A stretch of 64,000 nucleotides of DNA from Diplosphaera chodatii (GCA_032358165.1 JAALGY010000032.1:2046001-2110000); one strand, 5' to 3'; numbered from the stretch's first letter, positions 32,319-45,926 are shown. Numbers and translations are program-made. Notes: generated from the sequence alone by a model not told the origin.

Positions 32319-35300
32319 ATGCCATGCCACATGGCTGAAATCTCTGCACTCCTTCTGGCTGTGGCGGCATTCGTGGCCCAGGTACCCACGACGACATCAG
32401 CCCTCTGCAGCGGCCCCGGAGCACCGGCTGATGGATCAAGCAGGAACCTCATCATCTGTCTCAAGGTGTGGTGCCGACTGCCTATCTGCTGTCTGCATGC
32501 TGACGACCTGCACAGGCAGTGCTGCGCTGCCGCAAAGCAGCGGGTGACGGTTGTGGGCTTCTTCAAAGCGCAGGATGCAGGGGACCTCGCGCAGCTCAGG
32601 CTCATCTGCACATCAGACGCCGCTGAGTTCAATGCCAACAAAGTCTACAGTGGAATGAGCCAGCACTGCCATATGCCAGCTGTCTGCCGTCATATATACT
32701 CACATGCCCTCATTGGTGCGCCCCTCTGCATGCTGACCGCTACAAATGATCTGCATACATGTGTACCTGCTGAAACTCCAGCAGATTACTGACCGAGCTT
32801 CTAGTATCAGGTGTGCAGCTGTTGTCCTGCTGGTTGTCTCCTGCTGCAGGCGTGGCTGGCAGGTTCAATGCTCAGCAGCTCAGCACCCTGGAGAGCTGCC
32901 TGCCACCCGGTGCAGTGCTCTCCTGTGAAGCGGACAGAGCGGTGCAGCGCGCAGAGGGACAGCAGACTGAGCGGCTCAGCAATGAGCCAGGCGTCACCAC
33001 AGCTGACAGCGCTGGTACGGACTCGGCAGCTGGTCGACGTTTGCAGCAACCCACATCACGACGCACTGCGGCAACTGCCCGGCTGATGAGCCGTCGCAAG
33101 CTGCACCGCTCATCACCCAAGGGTCCTCAGATGTGGATCGAGGGCGCTGCAGGTCCTGCAGGTGCCAGCAGCATGGCAACACTGCCCGTCAAGGATGTTC
33201 AGAGACCTCAACCTGCTCACACCATGATGACCAGTTGTACACCACGGCCGTGTGCAATGGTATCTGACATCAATGCACTTGTGCGCAGTGAACGTGGAGG
33301 CGCCCGTAAGCTCGCCGCTGCCGCTGCCCATCGTGCTGCCCCCGCTCACGGTTGCAGGACTGGGGCAGCGCTACTCACCCACCGGTCTGAAAGTGCAGCA
33401 ATTGGGCCTAGCCAGCTGGAATATCGATCGCATCAACCAGAGGGTATGAGCCCGATTACTGAGTTCCAAGGCAGCGGTGCTGTTCTGCTGCCGAAGTTCT
33501 CAATGAGTGAGGTTACTCTCGACACCCCAAAAGGTAGCTTCGATGGGTCATCAGGCTGTGCGCCCGTCAATACAGGCCCTGCCACTGGATCAGCAGTACA
33601 CGTTTGGCAGCGCCGACGCGGCGGGCACAGGGCGCGGGGTGACCATCTACACCCTGGACTCGGGCGTGCGCATCGCACACGAGGAGTTCAAGGACTGGTC
33701 GGACCAAACGCCGCGCGTCAGCTACGGGTGCGGGTGTGACCGCAGACAGCAGTTGCACAATCAGGCGCCGCCTGCCAAGCAACTTGGGCACAGCGTGTGA
33801 GCTGAGCCTGACGTAGCAACAGTGCTGGTGTATGACAGACCTCACAAGATGGTGGTGCTGACAAGTCTTGCGCTGCCGGCAGGCACGACTTCATTGACGG
33901 GCTGGACGCTGCGCCCGATTGTGACGGCCACGGCACCATTGTGTGCAGCATCGCCATTGGCCGGAATGTCGGCGTAGCCAAGGAGGCTTCTGTCGTGGCG
34001 CTGCGCGTGCTGGACTGCGAAGGCGCTGGCACCGTCTCCAATGTCGTGGCAGGTACCCTGTCTGCGAGGCCTTCAAACTATCAGCATGTGTGGGTAGCAC
34101 CTCGGCGAGACCGGTCACCTCAGCAAGGTTGCATGTCCTGCTTGATTTGATGTGCATGACGCACCCGTCAAGGTTGGTTGTCACGACACCTCAGCGCTGG
34201 ACTGGGTGGTGCGCAACGCAACCAAGCCGGCGGTGGCCACGCTGTCGCTGGGGATCCCGGTGGGCGGGTGGTCCCGGGCCCTGGAAGCCGCCACCCGCCG
34301 CGTGCTGGCCGCCGGCATCCTGGTCGTCGTCGCTGCCGGTGTGCTCCCGACTCTGCCGGCCCGCCTCCTGTCAGCAGTGCTGCCCCTGCTAGTCGAGGCC
34401 CTGATGCATTCCCGACTGAAGGTCACCCCATCCAGTCGTTCCCATGCGTGGCAGAAGCCCTGATCTTGCCCTTCATCTGATGTGCATCAGGCAACAACGG
34501 CGTGGATGCGTGCACTGTGGCGCCAGCCAATGTGCCAGGCGCGCTGACCATGAGCGCCAGCGACCTCTCCACCAAATGGGCAGTCACCTCAGCTTCAGTG
34601 CGCTCAACATGCAGGCAGCGAAGCATTGCTCTACTTCTGTGATGATTGCAACGCCTCGTTCCGGTAGACTCGTATGGAGCAAGCTGCTGCAACGCCCACC
34701 TGGTGAGCATGGCTGAATATGCAATACTCAGCAGTCAGCGCCCCAAATGCAGGATAGTGAGGCGCCATACCGGTGGGCCAACTACGGCACCTGCGTCGAC
34801 CTGTTTGCGCCAGGTGGGGTGGACTGGCGGCCTGGGCATAGATACTGCCTGGAGTTTCATGCTACTCCATATTGTCCTAGCGACAATCAACAAAGCAAGC
34901 TCTGCCTGCCGGTACAGGCGTGGACATCTATGCAGCTTGCGGCAGTGCACGTGAGGAGCCTGCACATGCAAGCTTGCCCGTGCATGCTGAGCGTCAGCAG
35001 CACGCAAGGAGCTGATTGGAGCTTTGTCGACACATTCGAAAGACCACCTTTTGACCCTTTGCAACATGTCACAGGCTCACACTCTCCTGATGTTGCATGT
35101 GGCCAGAGCGCTGCAGCGAGCTGAACGATACGGCGTACACATTCGCTTCGGGCACCAGCATGGCTGTGCCGCACGCTGCTGGACTGGCTGCCATCTACTT
35201 ATCAGGTACCTGCTGCAGTATGCTGTCACCTGCAGAAGGCTCATGTGGTGTGATGTATGCGGATGGTCGCCTGCCTGCAACTCAGCGGAGTGTACATTCA

Positions 35301-35510
35301 ACGTATGCAAGGGAATTGAGCTGTCGAAAAGTCAGCATGTACTGCAATGCAGCGAACCCCAGCGCCACGCCGGCAGATGTGCACAGCGCCATCGTCAACG
35401 CGGCCACCGCCGGCAGGCTCGACCCCGCCGAGCTGCGGAGCGGCACGCCCAACAGGATGCTGTACACAGACATCATGTCTATGCAGGCGAGTCAGCTGCC
35501 TACGTGTTGA
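32319..35510 (+). CDS. Secreted subtilisin-like serine protease (S8, proteinase K type)
   Basis: The ATG at 32319 (or 32331) begins a signal peptide (AEISALLLAVAAFVAQV, then TTTSALC). An I9-type propeptide follows: VTVVGFFKAQDAGDLAQL, FNANKVYSG joined across an intron to VAGRFNAQQLSTLESCLPPG, and LSCEADRAVQ. A Ser/Arg-rich linker leads to LGLASWNIDRINQR and the protease domain. This has Asp in GVTIYTLDSGVRIAHEEF (about 33655), His in DCDGHGTIVCSIAIG (about 33925), VALRVLDCEGAGT (about 34000) and VATLSLGIPVGGW (about 34240). The oxyanion Asn lies in GNNGVDACTVAPANVPGALT (about 34495), and Ser in TFASGTSMAVPHAAGLAAIY (about 35155). The C-terminal exon includes GRLDPAELRSGTPNRMLYT and ends at 35510. 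The triad is intact. Domain order matches the - strand subtilase, but this copy has a signal peptide instead of a transmembrane anchor. Confidence 0.87.
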
Positions 35511-36277
35511 TGTGTGCAGCTGGCCTGCAACGTAGTATCACACACGCCCCTGGCTGCTGGTAACTCCTCCGATGGACGACCGGATTGCACGCTGCTGTGT
35601 AGGTTGCCGCTGCTCAGGGGCCCAGCGACATGACCCCTCAGCCAGAAGTGCAGGCAACAAGTGGTCCTGACGTGCCGTAGCTTCTTCTCAAAAGCACTTC
35701 AGCCCAAACTCTGGGCGGCTTTCTGCATGAAGTGAGAAGTGAGCAGCCTGCGACCGACATTTGCTGCATTTGAGGATGATAAATACAAGACTGTCCATGT
35801 TGCTGTCCAGCCTGGTGATCCCGCATGGTCTGCCATTTGATTTCACGAATGTGGGTTATGTTTTACCGGGGCATCTCGTAGTATGCAGCAGAATGCACAT
35901 CATCAAGCCTGTCCGATGCAGTGCTCTGCATCTGCCGGAACGTAAGATAGCTGCAGGACCAGGAGAGGATTTCAAGAAACATATTCAGTGGATGGCACAC
36001 AGCATCACTGCTGTCACCGGCTGAGCACCCCCAGAGTTGAGCTCCAGCACAACGACATTGGGGTCAACTGCACCCATTGAGTCCAGACAGCTATGGCGGC
36101 GCGCGTTCCTGCCCAGAGGTGTCTGCAATGCTAATCAAAACTGTGTCTGGGATGGGCACTCTCAGAAGAAAAGTAAACGTACCGCCTCCACGAGAACATG
36201 GCTGCTGGAAGAGCATGAATGCTGCAGCAACACAGCCCCTGCTGCTAGCCACACGACCGTTACTGATCAGCAGCTCC
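35511..36277. other. Intergenic region between the convergent subtilase and CNNM genes
   Basis: About 770 bases hold two 3' ends. An open frame at 35761-36024 has no recognised homology. No repeat or structural RNA was noticed. Confidence 0.35.
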
Positions 36278-39200
36278 TCATGCGGAAGGCGCTCTGCGGC
36301 CATCGATGCTCTCCTCTGCGGCAGTGGTGCCTTCGGCAGCATCATCTTCCAGCAGCAGTGGCGCCAGCAGCTGCTCTGAACCGGCTGTGTAGCTGCGCTT
36401 CAGCTGCCGATCGACCCTGCCACACAGGCCAGACACGCTTTCGCAGTGAGCCTTGTACAGCACCGGCACATGATATGCCAACACGCGAGAAGGTAAAGGG
36501 CCTGCAACTCAGCGACACACCTCCAGCTGCAACTATAGCAGCTGGGTTGCTTGTGCGCAGCACACCTGCTGAGCAAGTTCTCCTTGCCAGTTGAGGCGCG
36601 ACGCAACTTGCTCTCGTCCTTTTCTGCAAGCGCCGCCGCGTGGTTCGAGCCCTCGGGCAAGCCCGACCCCGAGTTGCCCCGCGACATGATCGCCTGTGGA
36701 GGTCTCTGCATGCATACGCCCAGCTACCAATTGTCATGAGCAGGAGGCAGCCGGGTGCAGCAGATGCTTGCTCAGCTGCACAGTACCTGGGTGCAGCTTG
36801 ATATTGGGAGTTAAACGTCGGGGTCCTGAACACATGCCTGGACTGCAATGTGTTACTGCTGCAATCACCTGGGAGCCTGGTGGCCGCCGCAAGGAGGGTG
36901 CCCGGTCCATGTTGAGCGCCTGCCGCAGGCTCTCTGGCAGCCGCTTGGCCTGCAACAGCAGACCACGTGTCGCCTACAGGATGCCGGCTTTTTCGGTGCA
37001 TGTATCTCACATGTATCCAAGTCCATCAGTACGAGTGTGTGACCAGGCCAGGCGTCTTGAACCCACTGCCTGGAGGCCCCAATACTGCAACGCACCAGGG
37101 TCTTAAAGTTGACCGGCTCACGGCGCTCGTTGTCCACATGGGTGTCCGTCTCGTCGACGACCTCGCCGATCAGCTCCTCGAGGATGTCCTCGATGGTGAT
37201 CTGTCGTGTGGCAGCAGCGTGCGTGTCAAGCAGATGTACATCCAACGGCGGCATATGGACTGGGGTCATTGACATGTTTGTGTTATGCGAAAGCGCACCA
37301 GGCCGACGACGTCGCCTGGGCTGGCGTTCTGCTCGTAGTCGCACCACATGATGTCCTCCTCCTCCTGTTACAGCAAAACGCTCAAGTGACCATGCTGCGG
37401 GCATCGGGGGGAGGCACGCACCACGACCCTGGCACGCTCACAGGTGCAACAGGTGGCGGTCGCCATGCCGCAGCACGCTGCCAGTGGCGAAGACAGACAC
37501 ACCGCATCACTGTCCGGCATGGTGTTCTCCAGCGTCACGGCCACGGTGCCATCCGGGCCATGGTCCGCGGCGCCCTGCGGGCCGCTGACAACGTTGATGT
37601 CTGCCTGAGGGGCATCTGGCCGCGCCGCCGCCTCAAAAGGGAAAGGCTTCCGCAGAAACACCATGTGCGACCGCCCAGTCTGCAATCAAACAGCCTTGCT
37701 GTCGGCTGGATACGGTGGCAGCAAAATGACAGCTCAGGGATGCATGCACGACCTGTGTAGCTCATGTTTCCAGTGCAGCCCGCCTGACCCAACACAACAC
37801 ACCTGGAACAGCCGCAGCAGGTCGTACATCGGCGTGTCGGACCCCAGAAAAGGCACCGGACGGATGCGCATGCTGTCCAGCCGCACCTGCAGAAGCATGT
37901 TGCCTGATCAGGCGATGTTCAAGTATACACAAGGTCCGTACAAGGTCGTGATGCAAAGTGGGGATTGCACAACTGGCAAGAGAGCGGCACAACAGAAGCG
38001 GCCCGAGCGCTTGCAGGGCGGGTGCATGTGCCAAAAAGTGGGAGGCACCCGGTCATCTGGGTCCAGCAGCACCAGCTCCTTGACCAGCACCGCGCCCAGC
38101 AGGTCGGTGCGGTCGCCGGGGCGGTGCACCGGGATGCGCGAGTGCCCCATGCGCAGGACGCGCGCCAGCGACTCCCCGTCCAGCACCGTGTCCGCCGCCA
38201 GCATGAACACCTGCACCCCCGTTCAGCTGCAGCTCGAAGAAGATGTTCCTGCCACCCTGCAGCCACTGGGCAGGCATGGCCGCTGCCTTGACACGTGCAT
38301 GTCATCATGTGCATGTTGTGCGGCTTGTGCGACCACACCTTGTCGAGGGGCGTCATCGCCTGGCGCGCCTTTTTGGCTGTCAGATCAAGGGCCCCCCGGA
38401 TCACCGTCACCTAGGGCCAGCATCATGTTGCATACTTGGATATGACCGAGCTGACCATCACTGCGGATGCTGGTGTGCATGACACAACGCAGCACAGCGC
38501 TGCCTGCATGCACCTCATCGGGTGTCAAGTAGCCGCCCATGCCGCCCTGTGCGCTGTGGACATCGACTAGGGCCTTCAGCTGCCCCTTCCTGAAGAGCGC
38601 CTGTCCGCAGATGCGAGCTGTAGGCGATTAGGACGCCGACCAGCTGGACAGGTGTCAGCGCAGGGGATGCAGCACATCATGAGAATCTCTTCACTTACAG
38701 AATGATCGGCTCCCAGCAGCCTGTCCAGCACCTTGCTGATTGGCCATGCTGCATGAGAACAGCTTGCAGGGTCAGACAGCACAGCAAGCAGCTCGCAAGG
38801 TTATTCTTTAGAAGCAGCTGACAACAAACAGCACTCAGAGCACAGACAGGAAGCGGCGCACCAATTGGCCAGCACACAACCATGAGGATCCGCACAAGCC
38901 ATGAACTGTAGCTGCCCACTGCCAGGCCGTAGCGTGAGCACACCGCCTGCGGCCTGCAGGCAGCAACACATTGCAACTTTGTATGACAGCCAGACACTGC
39001 ACAATAGCGTACACATGTTCGTGGTGCACCATGAAAGTCGTCGGGGTAGCTCCAACACTCACAGGACTTCGCCAAATGCCAGGACTGCTGTGACCGACAG
39101 CACGATGGCGGTAACTGGGTCTGTCAGCTGCAGTAGCCATGCATCTCTCTCAGTAGCCCTTCCCCACGTGAAGCCGCAACATGCCAAGCGCATGCCAACA

Positions 39201-39943
39201 GTGCGACATCCAGTACAAGCCACCCACAGCAGCACGCACCTTGTCAATAAACAAGGGCAGCGCCTGCATGCAGTCACAGATTGCCATGAGTGTCGTGTGC
39301 CTGCCGACATCGACATGACAGCACATGGTGCCAGTCACAGAGCACACCAACTGCACAAGGGAACACACCTCCATGGCTGCAGCGTTGCAGAGGAGCAGGG
39401 TGACCAGCAGCAGATGCTGCTTTTTCACCAAAGGTATAATTCGCTGTGCGTGCCACTTCTCCTTCTCTGTGCCGCTGCGAATCAGTACCTGCATATACCG
39501 CTGGTGATTTGACGATGCAGCGGGTGGCACTGCAAGATGGCGTGCAACATTCACCGAAATGAGTACCTCTAGGTCGACAGCGTCCATGCTCATCTGCGCA
39601 GAGCAGCAGAACACTTCGTTTTGGCGTGATGTAGGCACAGCGAACATCATACTCAGAGCCATGACAGATCAGAACCTCAGTCTACGCACCAGACCGAGCG
39701 TGAGTCCAGACATGATGCCAGCAAATGCCGTCAGAATGACTGCACAATGAGAGGAGAACTTGCTTCAAGTGCTGCAACAGGTGCATGCTCTAAAGACTCT
39801 GACACCATGTTGGGAAAATGACCGTCGTATGTTATCCGTACAGTGCGCTCACCTGAAATGATGATGTAGAGCAGAGCTTGTCCCGGGTCATGCGTTTCCG
39901 CCGCCATCAGTGGCATGCTGCTGAGCACTGGCACGCCTCTCAT
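36278..39943 (-). CDS. CNNM/DUF21-CBS family membrane protein, copy 1 (Mg2+ transport)
   Basis: This family (CNNM, CorC/MpfA, plant DUF21-CBS proteins) handles Mg2+ at membranes. The ATG at 39943 starts a short N-terminus leading into the DUF21 membrane domain: ILTAFAGIMSGLTLGL, MSMDAVDLE, VLIRSGTEKEKWHAQR, LLLVTLLLCNAAAME, ALPLFIDK, PVTAIVLSVTAVLAFGEVLP and PISKVLDRLLG (39760-38700). The acidic helix region follows with LKALVDVHSAQGGMGGYLT. The first CBS domain has GALDLTAKKARQAMTPLDKV, LRMGHSRIPVHRPGDRTDLL and LVKELVLLDP (38400-38030). The second has QTGRSHMVFLRKP, then TIEDILEELIGEVVDETDTH (about 37200-37130). The C-terminus is Ser/Glu/Lys-rich and ends with EQLLAPLLLEDDAAEG, a dileucine/acidic stretch, at the TGA at 36278-36280. 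It is a paralogue of the + strand gene at 45.9-49.3 kb. Confidence 0.88.
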
Positions 39944-40692
39944 AACAGACCCTCAACAAAGCAGACGATCAAATGGACATTGTGAGTTGCATCTGGCTGT
40001 CACGCGTGCGCAGCAGCGATGCATTTGGCTCCAAGACGTGCAGGCATGCTGTGGGCTGGAGACATGCAACACTGCAAACTGACCAATCAATCAACAAGAT
40101 GACAGCTATTACGGCTGACTTGAGGGCAAATACCAACAGGCGATGCCGGCAGGGTGCAAATGCCAGCACTGGCGTGGTGCAGCTTGCGAGCTTGGATCTG
40201 CACAGTGGAAGCGGTGACTAAACGCTGCAGTGCTTGGGTAATCGACTCGATGGCTGTGTGCACAGTCGATACCAGGGCTCTGCCCTTTTGCTGACACTGC
40301 CAAGTCGTGTGGTTGGGGAACACTTTTGCAAGCTGCACCTTTGGTGCAGATGCGGAACGCAATACTCTTGCTGATTTGAAAAGCAAATCTGGATCAAAGT
40401 CAGCTGCACAGCCTGCAAATGGCAGCTCGTACGTGGTTGATGGCTGACTGTGGTCTTGGCAGAACGTCCATGTTATTACATACGTGATTTTGCATTGAAG
40501 CACCGCCACAGCTGCGCAAATGGCTTTGGCAAATGGCACTGATGCGCCAGTTGACAATGTACGCGATCTGGTCGAGACCGCACTGGACAGTAATGATTTG
40601 GCGCCATTGGTGAGGTCAATTGCCAGTGTCTGCCAATCAATTGCCTGGTTACACCAACACATCCCGTGCTAAACTGCATCTGCACCCAGATC
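39944..40692. promoter_or_regulatory. Divergent intergenic region between CNNM copy 1 and Sec15
   Basis: About 750 bases lie between opposed starts. Sec15 may have an additional upstream exon here, because its true first codon is not clear. No core promoter motif stands out. Confidence 0.3.
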
Positions 40693-43600
40693 ATGCCGCT
40701 GCACATGGCGCCGCTATGGTGTATTATGCACAGCGAAAGGACGCTATCAACGCTGCAGGTCCGCCTCGTCTTCAGCGGCGCAGTGCAGTCTGGCGAGGGC
40801 AGCAGCATCGCCACTGCCGGCACAGCGATGCGCGGGTTGTCGCGCTCAACGGGCAGCACCGGATTTGATGAGGATGCCGAGACAGGGACGGGCACCGCCC
40901 GTGCTGTCGTACGTGCGCTGGAAAGCGTGGTCGAGGAGCAGACCACCGAGATCTCGCAGATATGCGGGTGCGCAGCTCCTGAGTGTTATGTGCCAGTGAG
41001 TAGCCTGTGTGGAGATTTTGAGTATACAAGGCATACTGTGGTGTTTGCCGCCAGGTCCAATGCGGAGGAGATTGCACAATCCATGCTGGAGCTCGGCGGC
41101 ATGGCAGGGGGGGCGGCGGAGGTGCGGAGCGGGCTGGCTGATGCGGACGCTGGGTTGCAGGCGGTTGGTGCTCGGTATGGCCAGCGCCTGGTAGAGCTTC
41201 AGGAGCTGCGCGCCACGCAGGCCAACATGGCCGCCACCCGCCAGGTGCACGAGCTGTTCTGCCGAGCCAGCCTCAGGGCTCAAGGGCTGCAGTGAGAGGC
41301 CTGTGTATGCCATAATTGCAAGCCGTCTGTTGTATCAGGTTTGCGGGCAATCAGTGCCCAGGAAGCAAAGCCAACATGCTGCGTCCCATGATGTGCCTGC
41401 AACAGGCGGTGGGCGAGGCAAAGCAGCTGCTGGGGTTGTGCTGCACAGCAGCAGAGCTGATGCAGTCTGGGCAGCTGTTCAGGGCGCACCAGGCGCTGGC
41501 GCGCATCCGCACAGAACACTTCAAAGAGTGGGACGCCTCGGCAGAGAAAGCCAGGTGCCTAGTGTCTCGCGGAAATCCTGTAGTTGTGCGTATGACCCCT
41601 GCTGTGCAGAGGTGTTTGTCATAAGTCAGCGCCTGCGCCAGGCACCCTGCTTGCTGTCATCATTTTCAAATGCCTGATCTGTGTCACAGGGCGGAGGGGC
41701 TCGTGATGGCGCCGGGGGAGGAGGGCGTGCTGTCGGGGCTGGGCAGCCTGCAGACGTTCCTGGTGCGCGCGGTGGACGAGCTCACCGCGTCGCTGCTGCG
41801 GCGGGCCATATCCGACTTCAACGAGTGGCTGGTCAGCGCAGCGACTCAGTCGGCTTGCATCTTTTGCAGCGTGCTGTCGGGCCTCTGGTTCACATCACGC
41901 ACTGCATCTGGGCCAGTGTCCAGCACAGGCAATGATGAGGCTCAGAGGTGTCCCGCATGCACTTCAGGTTGCAGTGAGGGCGGAGGCGAAGCGGATAGGG
42001 CAGCGCGCCATCAGGCGTGCCCAGGCAGAGCGGGCCGTGGAGGACGCGGCCGCTGCGCAGCGGTCAGCCCTCACGGCAGCCCTTTCGAGTGCGCAGCTAG
42101 GTTGCCTGGGCAGATGCACACACATATGTGGCAAAATGTCGTTATTTCGAAGGACGCTGTGGCGAATGACTCAGACCAGTCAAGAATGCTGCTGCAGGTA
42201 GGAATGCAGACCTGGGCGCGGCAGTCGAGTCACTCATACAGCAGCAGCGGGAGGAAGCCCCCGGTTCAGCCTCACAGGCAGCAGGCGATGCGCAGCTGGA
42301 CCCCCTGGAAGGCATCGACCTGGCACCTCTGCACAGGTGCGGTGGGCAGCTTCAAACGAGATGCAGTTACCCAGGCTGAGGGTGTCCTGCAGTGCTCATA
42401 CGGGAAAATGACCAATGCCATTGGCAAGTCATGCACCAACCATCCTGAGCAGTCTTGAGCAATGATGCTTAGTGGCCACACAAGCTGCTGCCGCAGGTGC
42501 CTACAAGTGCATGCGGCACAGGGAAAGGAGGACGTCTTCCTGGACTACTATCGTGACAACCGACGTCAGCAGCTGGCCAGCGACCTGACGCCGCCCGCAG
42601 ATTTTGCAGAGAGCTATCCCGCCTTGATTGCTCAGGTGTGACTGAATCACACCCACCGATGACAAGCACAACGCACCCGCATTGCCACTAACAGCTTTGC
42701 TTGATCCTGCTTTGGCCAGCGTCGCGAGTTTTGTGTCTTAGGAATTATGAAGTGGGACTGCTGACGCAAATGCCACACCCAGGTGGTGGGCTTCTTCGTG
42801 GTGGAGGACCGGGTGCAGCGCGGCGCAGCGGGGCTGGCAGCAGGCGCCGCCATGGACGCGGGCTGGGAGCTGGCTGTCGCCGCGCTCAAGGTGTGGGACC
42901 GCTCACTTGTGACCTCATTGACGCATCATGGACGCTGCTGTGCTGACATCATTTGGGCCTACTGTTGCCACGGAGCCCTGTGCAGCAGCTGAAGCGCGTG
43001 TCTCGGTGTACAACGCAACCTCCGCTCCCTGCTGCAAAGGCTCCGCTGGACGCCACCTTCGAGGCACTGCCCACGGCCGCCCCGCTGCTCGCGCTGAAGG
43101 ACTATGTGTTCCTCGCCTGCAATGCGCTCGGTAAGCCCCGCGATGCCTGGAGTCTCTATATACCCATCCACCTTCCGCTGGGTGCCTCAACTGCTCACAT
43201 GCAGGCAGCGCAGCAATGGTTAGTACACAACAAGCGTGCGACTCATCAGGCACTTTGTGCAGCCTGTGTGTTTTCAGACCCTTCTGTGGGCAATTGCAGG
43301 CAAGTGCGGGTACCACGTGGCGCCGCTGCAGGAAGTGCTGGCGGCAGGGCGCCTCAAGTACCTGGACCTGCTGGGCGGTGCCCTCACCGCCGCCGTGGGG
43401 GAGGCGCTCCACCGGGACGCGCAGGTGAGCCGCCGGCGGGCCTCTGATGGTGGCGTGCTGAAGCATCGGAGAGCTGGAGTGGTCCTGCCCCACTTCATGC
43501 TTCAGCACATCGGTCCTGCTGCACACCCCGTTGGCCAATGGTTGGGTTGGTGGCTGGAGCTGACCAGGGTGCTTCGGCCTCGGCAGGCGCTCGCGCCCAT

Positions 43601-45563
43601 CGAGGTGGAGTCGCAGGAGGCGGCAGAGGAGCTGGCGGGGGACCTGGGCCTGCCGCTCAGCATCTCGGGCAGCAGCCAGCCGACGGCCTTCCCCGCGGCC
43701 GCGCCCTTCTCGCGGGCTGTCCCCGCCATCGTCCATGCGCTGCGCAGGCATGTCAGGAGCCAGCAGCTGTGCTGCCAGTGATGCGGGGACGCAACCAATG
43801 AAGCCCATCACCAGCCCGTGCACCAGGTCCACAACTTTGAGCGAGTGAATGCAGCAGTAGGGCGCTCCCTGATGCGGTGTGGGGTCGGCGGCAGGTATGT
43901 GGAGAAGGCGGTGGCGTACCTCACGGGCGTGGTCAGCGCGGGGGAGCTGGTGGGCGCGGTGCGGGGCGCCCGCGACGCCGCCCTCCGCCGCATCGTCGCC
44001 ACCGCCCTGCAGGTCCCCTCACCGCCAGCTTACTGATACAGCCGCCCTGAGGCTGCTGCGCTGGCGACCTTAAGTGCCCCTGGCATGCGCCCGACACACA
44101 CTGCCTGGCGATCCGTGTGCTGCAGGGGGCGATGGACGAGGGTGCTGCGGGGCAGGATGCTCTGCGGCGCACGGCGCAGGCCACCGCCAATGCAGCAGCC
44201 ATCGCAGCAGCGGCACCCGTGCTCGACGACTTCACCCTGCTGCGCGCAAGGTGGGGCTGGTTCCTAGCTATGGACTTGGGCGACACATGAGTTTGGTGCC
44301 AGCTACTTGCAGCTCCAGCATTGCTAATGCCACGACCTCCAGTGACGCTCAGGAGCCCGCATGCACAGGGGCACAGTGTCTGGCGGCAGCGCAGCAGCGA
44401 CGGAGGCGCGCCGGGGGCAGAATGCCTGGAACCCGCTGTCAGTCGCACGCGCCTCTGCGGCGGCTGGCGGCGCGGGCATCGCTGGCTGGGCAGGCGCTGC
44501 AGCCGCACTTGCGCCGGTGCAGGAGGCTGGCGAACGGCACCTCGTCACCCTGGTGAGACGGCACGCTTTGTTTTGCCCACCGTGACCTCCCAAAACTGTT
44601 GTTCAGGCGGCAAATGCAGCGGTGCTCCAGCGACCTCAGGCCAAGTGGTGCTTGCCAACGAACGTTGGCGTACTGGGTGTGCAGGTAGCAGAGGAGGCGG
44701 GCGGTGCGGTGCGGCAGGCCAAGGTGCAGGACTGGCAGCCACGGGAGCCGCCGCGCAGCGCTGCGGGCCTGTCCGCCTGGGCCGACGGCCTCGTCGCCTA
44801 CCTGCAGGTCAGCTGCACACCTTGCTTTAAAGGAGTATTCAACATGCTACATGCCAGACATTGCGCGGTCACGTGCAGCATTCAGCAGTCTCGCATCACG
44901 CGCCTGTCAGCCAGACGTCGCAGCTTCTGACGCTGTGCACATTTCACCCCTGCAGACCGTCTTTGGGCGGCTGCTGCCGATGCTCCCGGCGGAGCCTGCG
45001 GAGCGGGTGGTGCGTGCGGTGCTGTCCTACAGCGGGACCTGCATCGTGGGGCTGTTCACCGATGACGACGGCGTGCGCGAGTACAACATCCTTGCCATCT
45101 TCCGGCTTCATGGAGACATCAGCGGCCTGCAGCGCTACGCCGACTCCATCGTTGCTGTGCCGCGCCTGCGGGTAAGGGCTTCAGCGCCAACAGCAGTGTT
45201 GTCCGAGCATGCCAGATGTGCGCCTGCAGCCGGTTTGAACCTGCACTTTTATGCAACGCTGCACTTGCTTGAAATCCGCAGGATGAACTGGCAGAGGCTG
45301 CGCAGTTTTGCGAGCTGTTGGTGACCGGCGCTGTGGCAGAGGCAGCGGACCCGGCAGCCCGTGCAGCACGCTTCCCACTGCTGCAACCAGGGCAGCTGGC
45401 TGTGGCACTCTCACGCTACCGCGAGGCAGATGCGCACAGCTTCTCCCTGGGCAGGCACCCGCGCATGCCGCAGGAACTGATCAAGAAGCGGGCGGTTGAC
45501 ATGGTCGTGAAGAAGCTTCGGACAGAAGCAGCCGCATTGGCGACTTCACACAGCAAGACCTAG
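40693..45563 (+). CDS. SEC15: Exocyst complex component Sec15 (EXOC6-like)
   Basis: Sec15 links secretory vesicles (through Rab GTPases) to the exocyst at the plasma membrane. The N-terminal exons give EDAETGTGTARAVVRALESV, VEEQTTEISQ, then a coiled-coil-like region (VGARYGQRLVELQELRATQA) and MCLQQAVGEAKQLLGLCCTA. The core follows: LDKIRTEH-like FRAHQALARIRTEHFKEWD, ELTASLLRRAISDFNEWLVS (about 41780) and DYYRDNRRQQLASDLTPPAD, then VVGFFVVEDRVQRGAAGLAA (about 42780), the block that identifies Sec15. Next are LKDYVFLACNALGKCGYHVA-type sequence (about 43095-43320), VLAAGRLKYLDLLGGAL, EVESQEAAEELAGDLGLPLS and FPAAAPFSRAVPAIVHALRR (about 43700). C-terminal helical bundles include FERVNAAVGRSL, AGLSAWADGLVAYLQ, VVRAVLSYSGTCIVGLF and ELIKKRAVDMVVKKLRTEAA, ending at 45563. 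The first ATG at 40693 is tentative. Confidence 0.85.
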
Positions 45564-45926
45564 CTAGTCAGCTGACGCCACCGGATCTGGTGGCATTGGC
45601 AGCAGGCACGTGGTGGACGTCTAGCACCAATCTCACGTCAAATGGCGCGGTGTCTGCCCATGGTGCCCATCAGAGCAAGCTCTTCTAATCAGACAGGAGG
45701 GCAAATTGTTCCCGCGTAGCACGTGCATGCACGTGCACCTCAAGGATCTTCGCAGCCAGGTGCGAGCCTCACTACACAGGCAAAGCGCAAACATGTTGGT
45801 GGCAAACCCCTGCACGTCACACCATGGTACACTACTGCGTGTGACGCGCTTCAGGGCGTTCGGCGCAATGGTCGCAAACACCTTGTAGACTGCGTCTTTG
45901 CTCTGCCAGAGCGGCCTCAGCTGCCA
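45564..45926. other. Intergenic region between Sec15 and CNNM copy 2
   Basis: About 360 bases between same-strand genes. It holds the Sec15 3' UTR and probably the CNNM promoter. It contains tgcatgcacgtgcacc near 45724, an E-box-like CACGTG core, of unknown relevance. Confidence 0.3.

Noticed and set aside
36635..36655. tRNA-like GGTTCGAGCC box near 36642
   Set aside because: No cloverleaf or A-box at the right distance, and it lies in a coding exon of CNNM copy 1.
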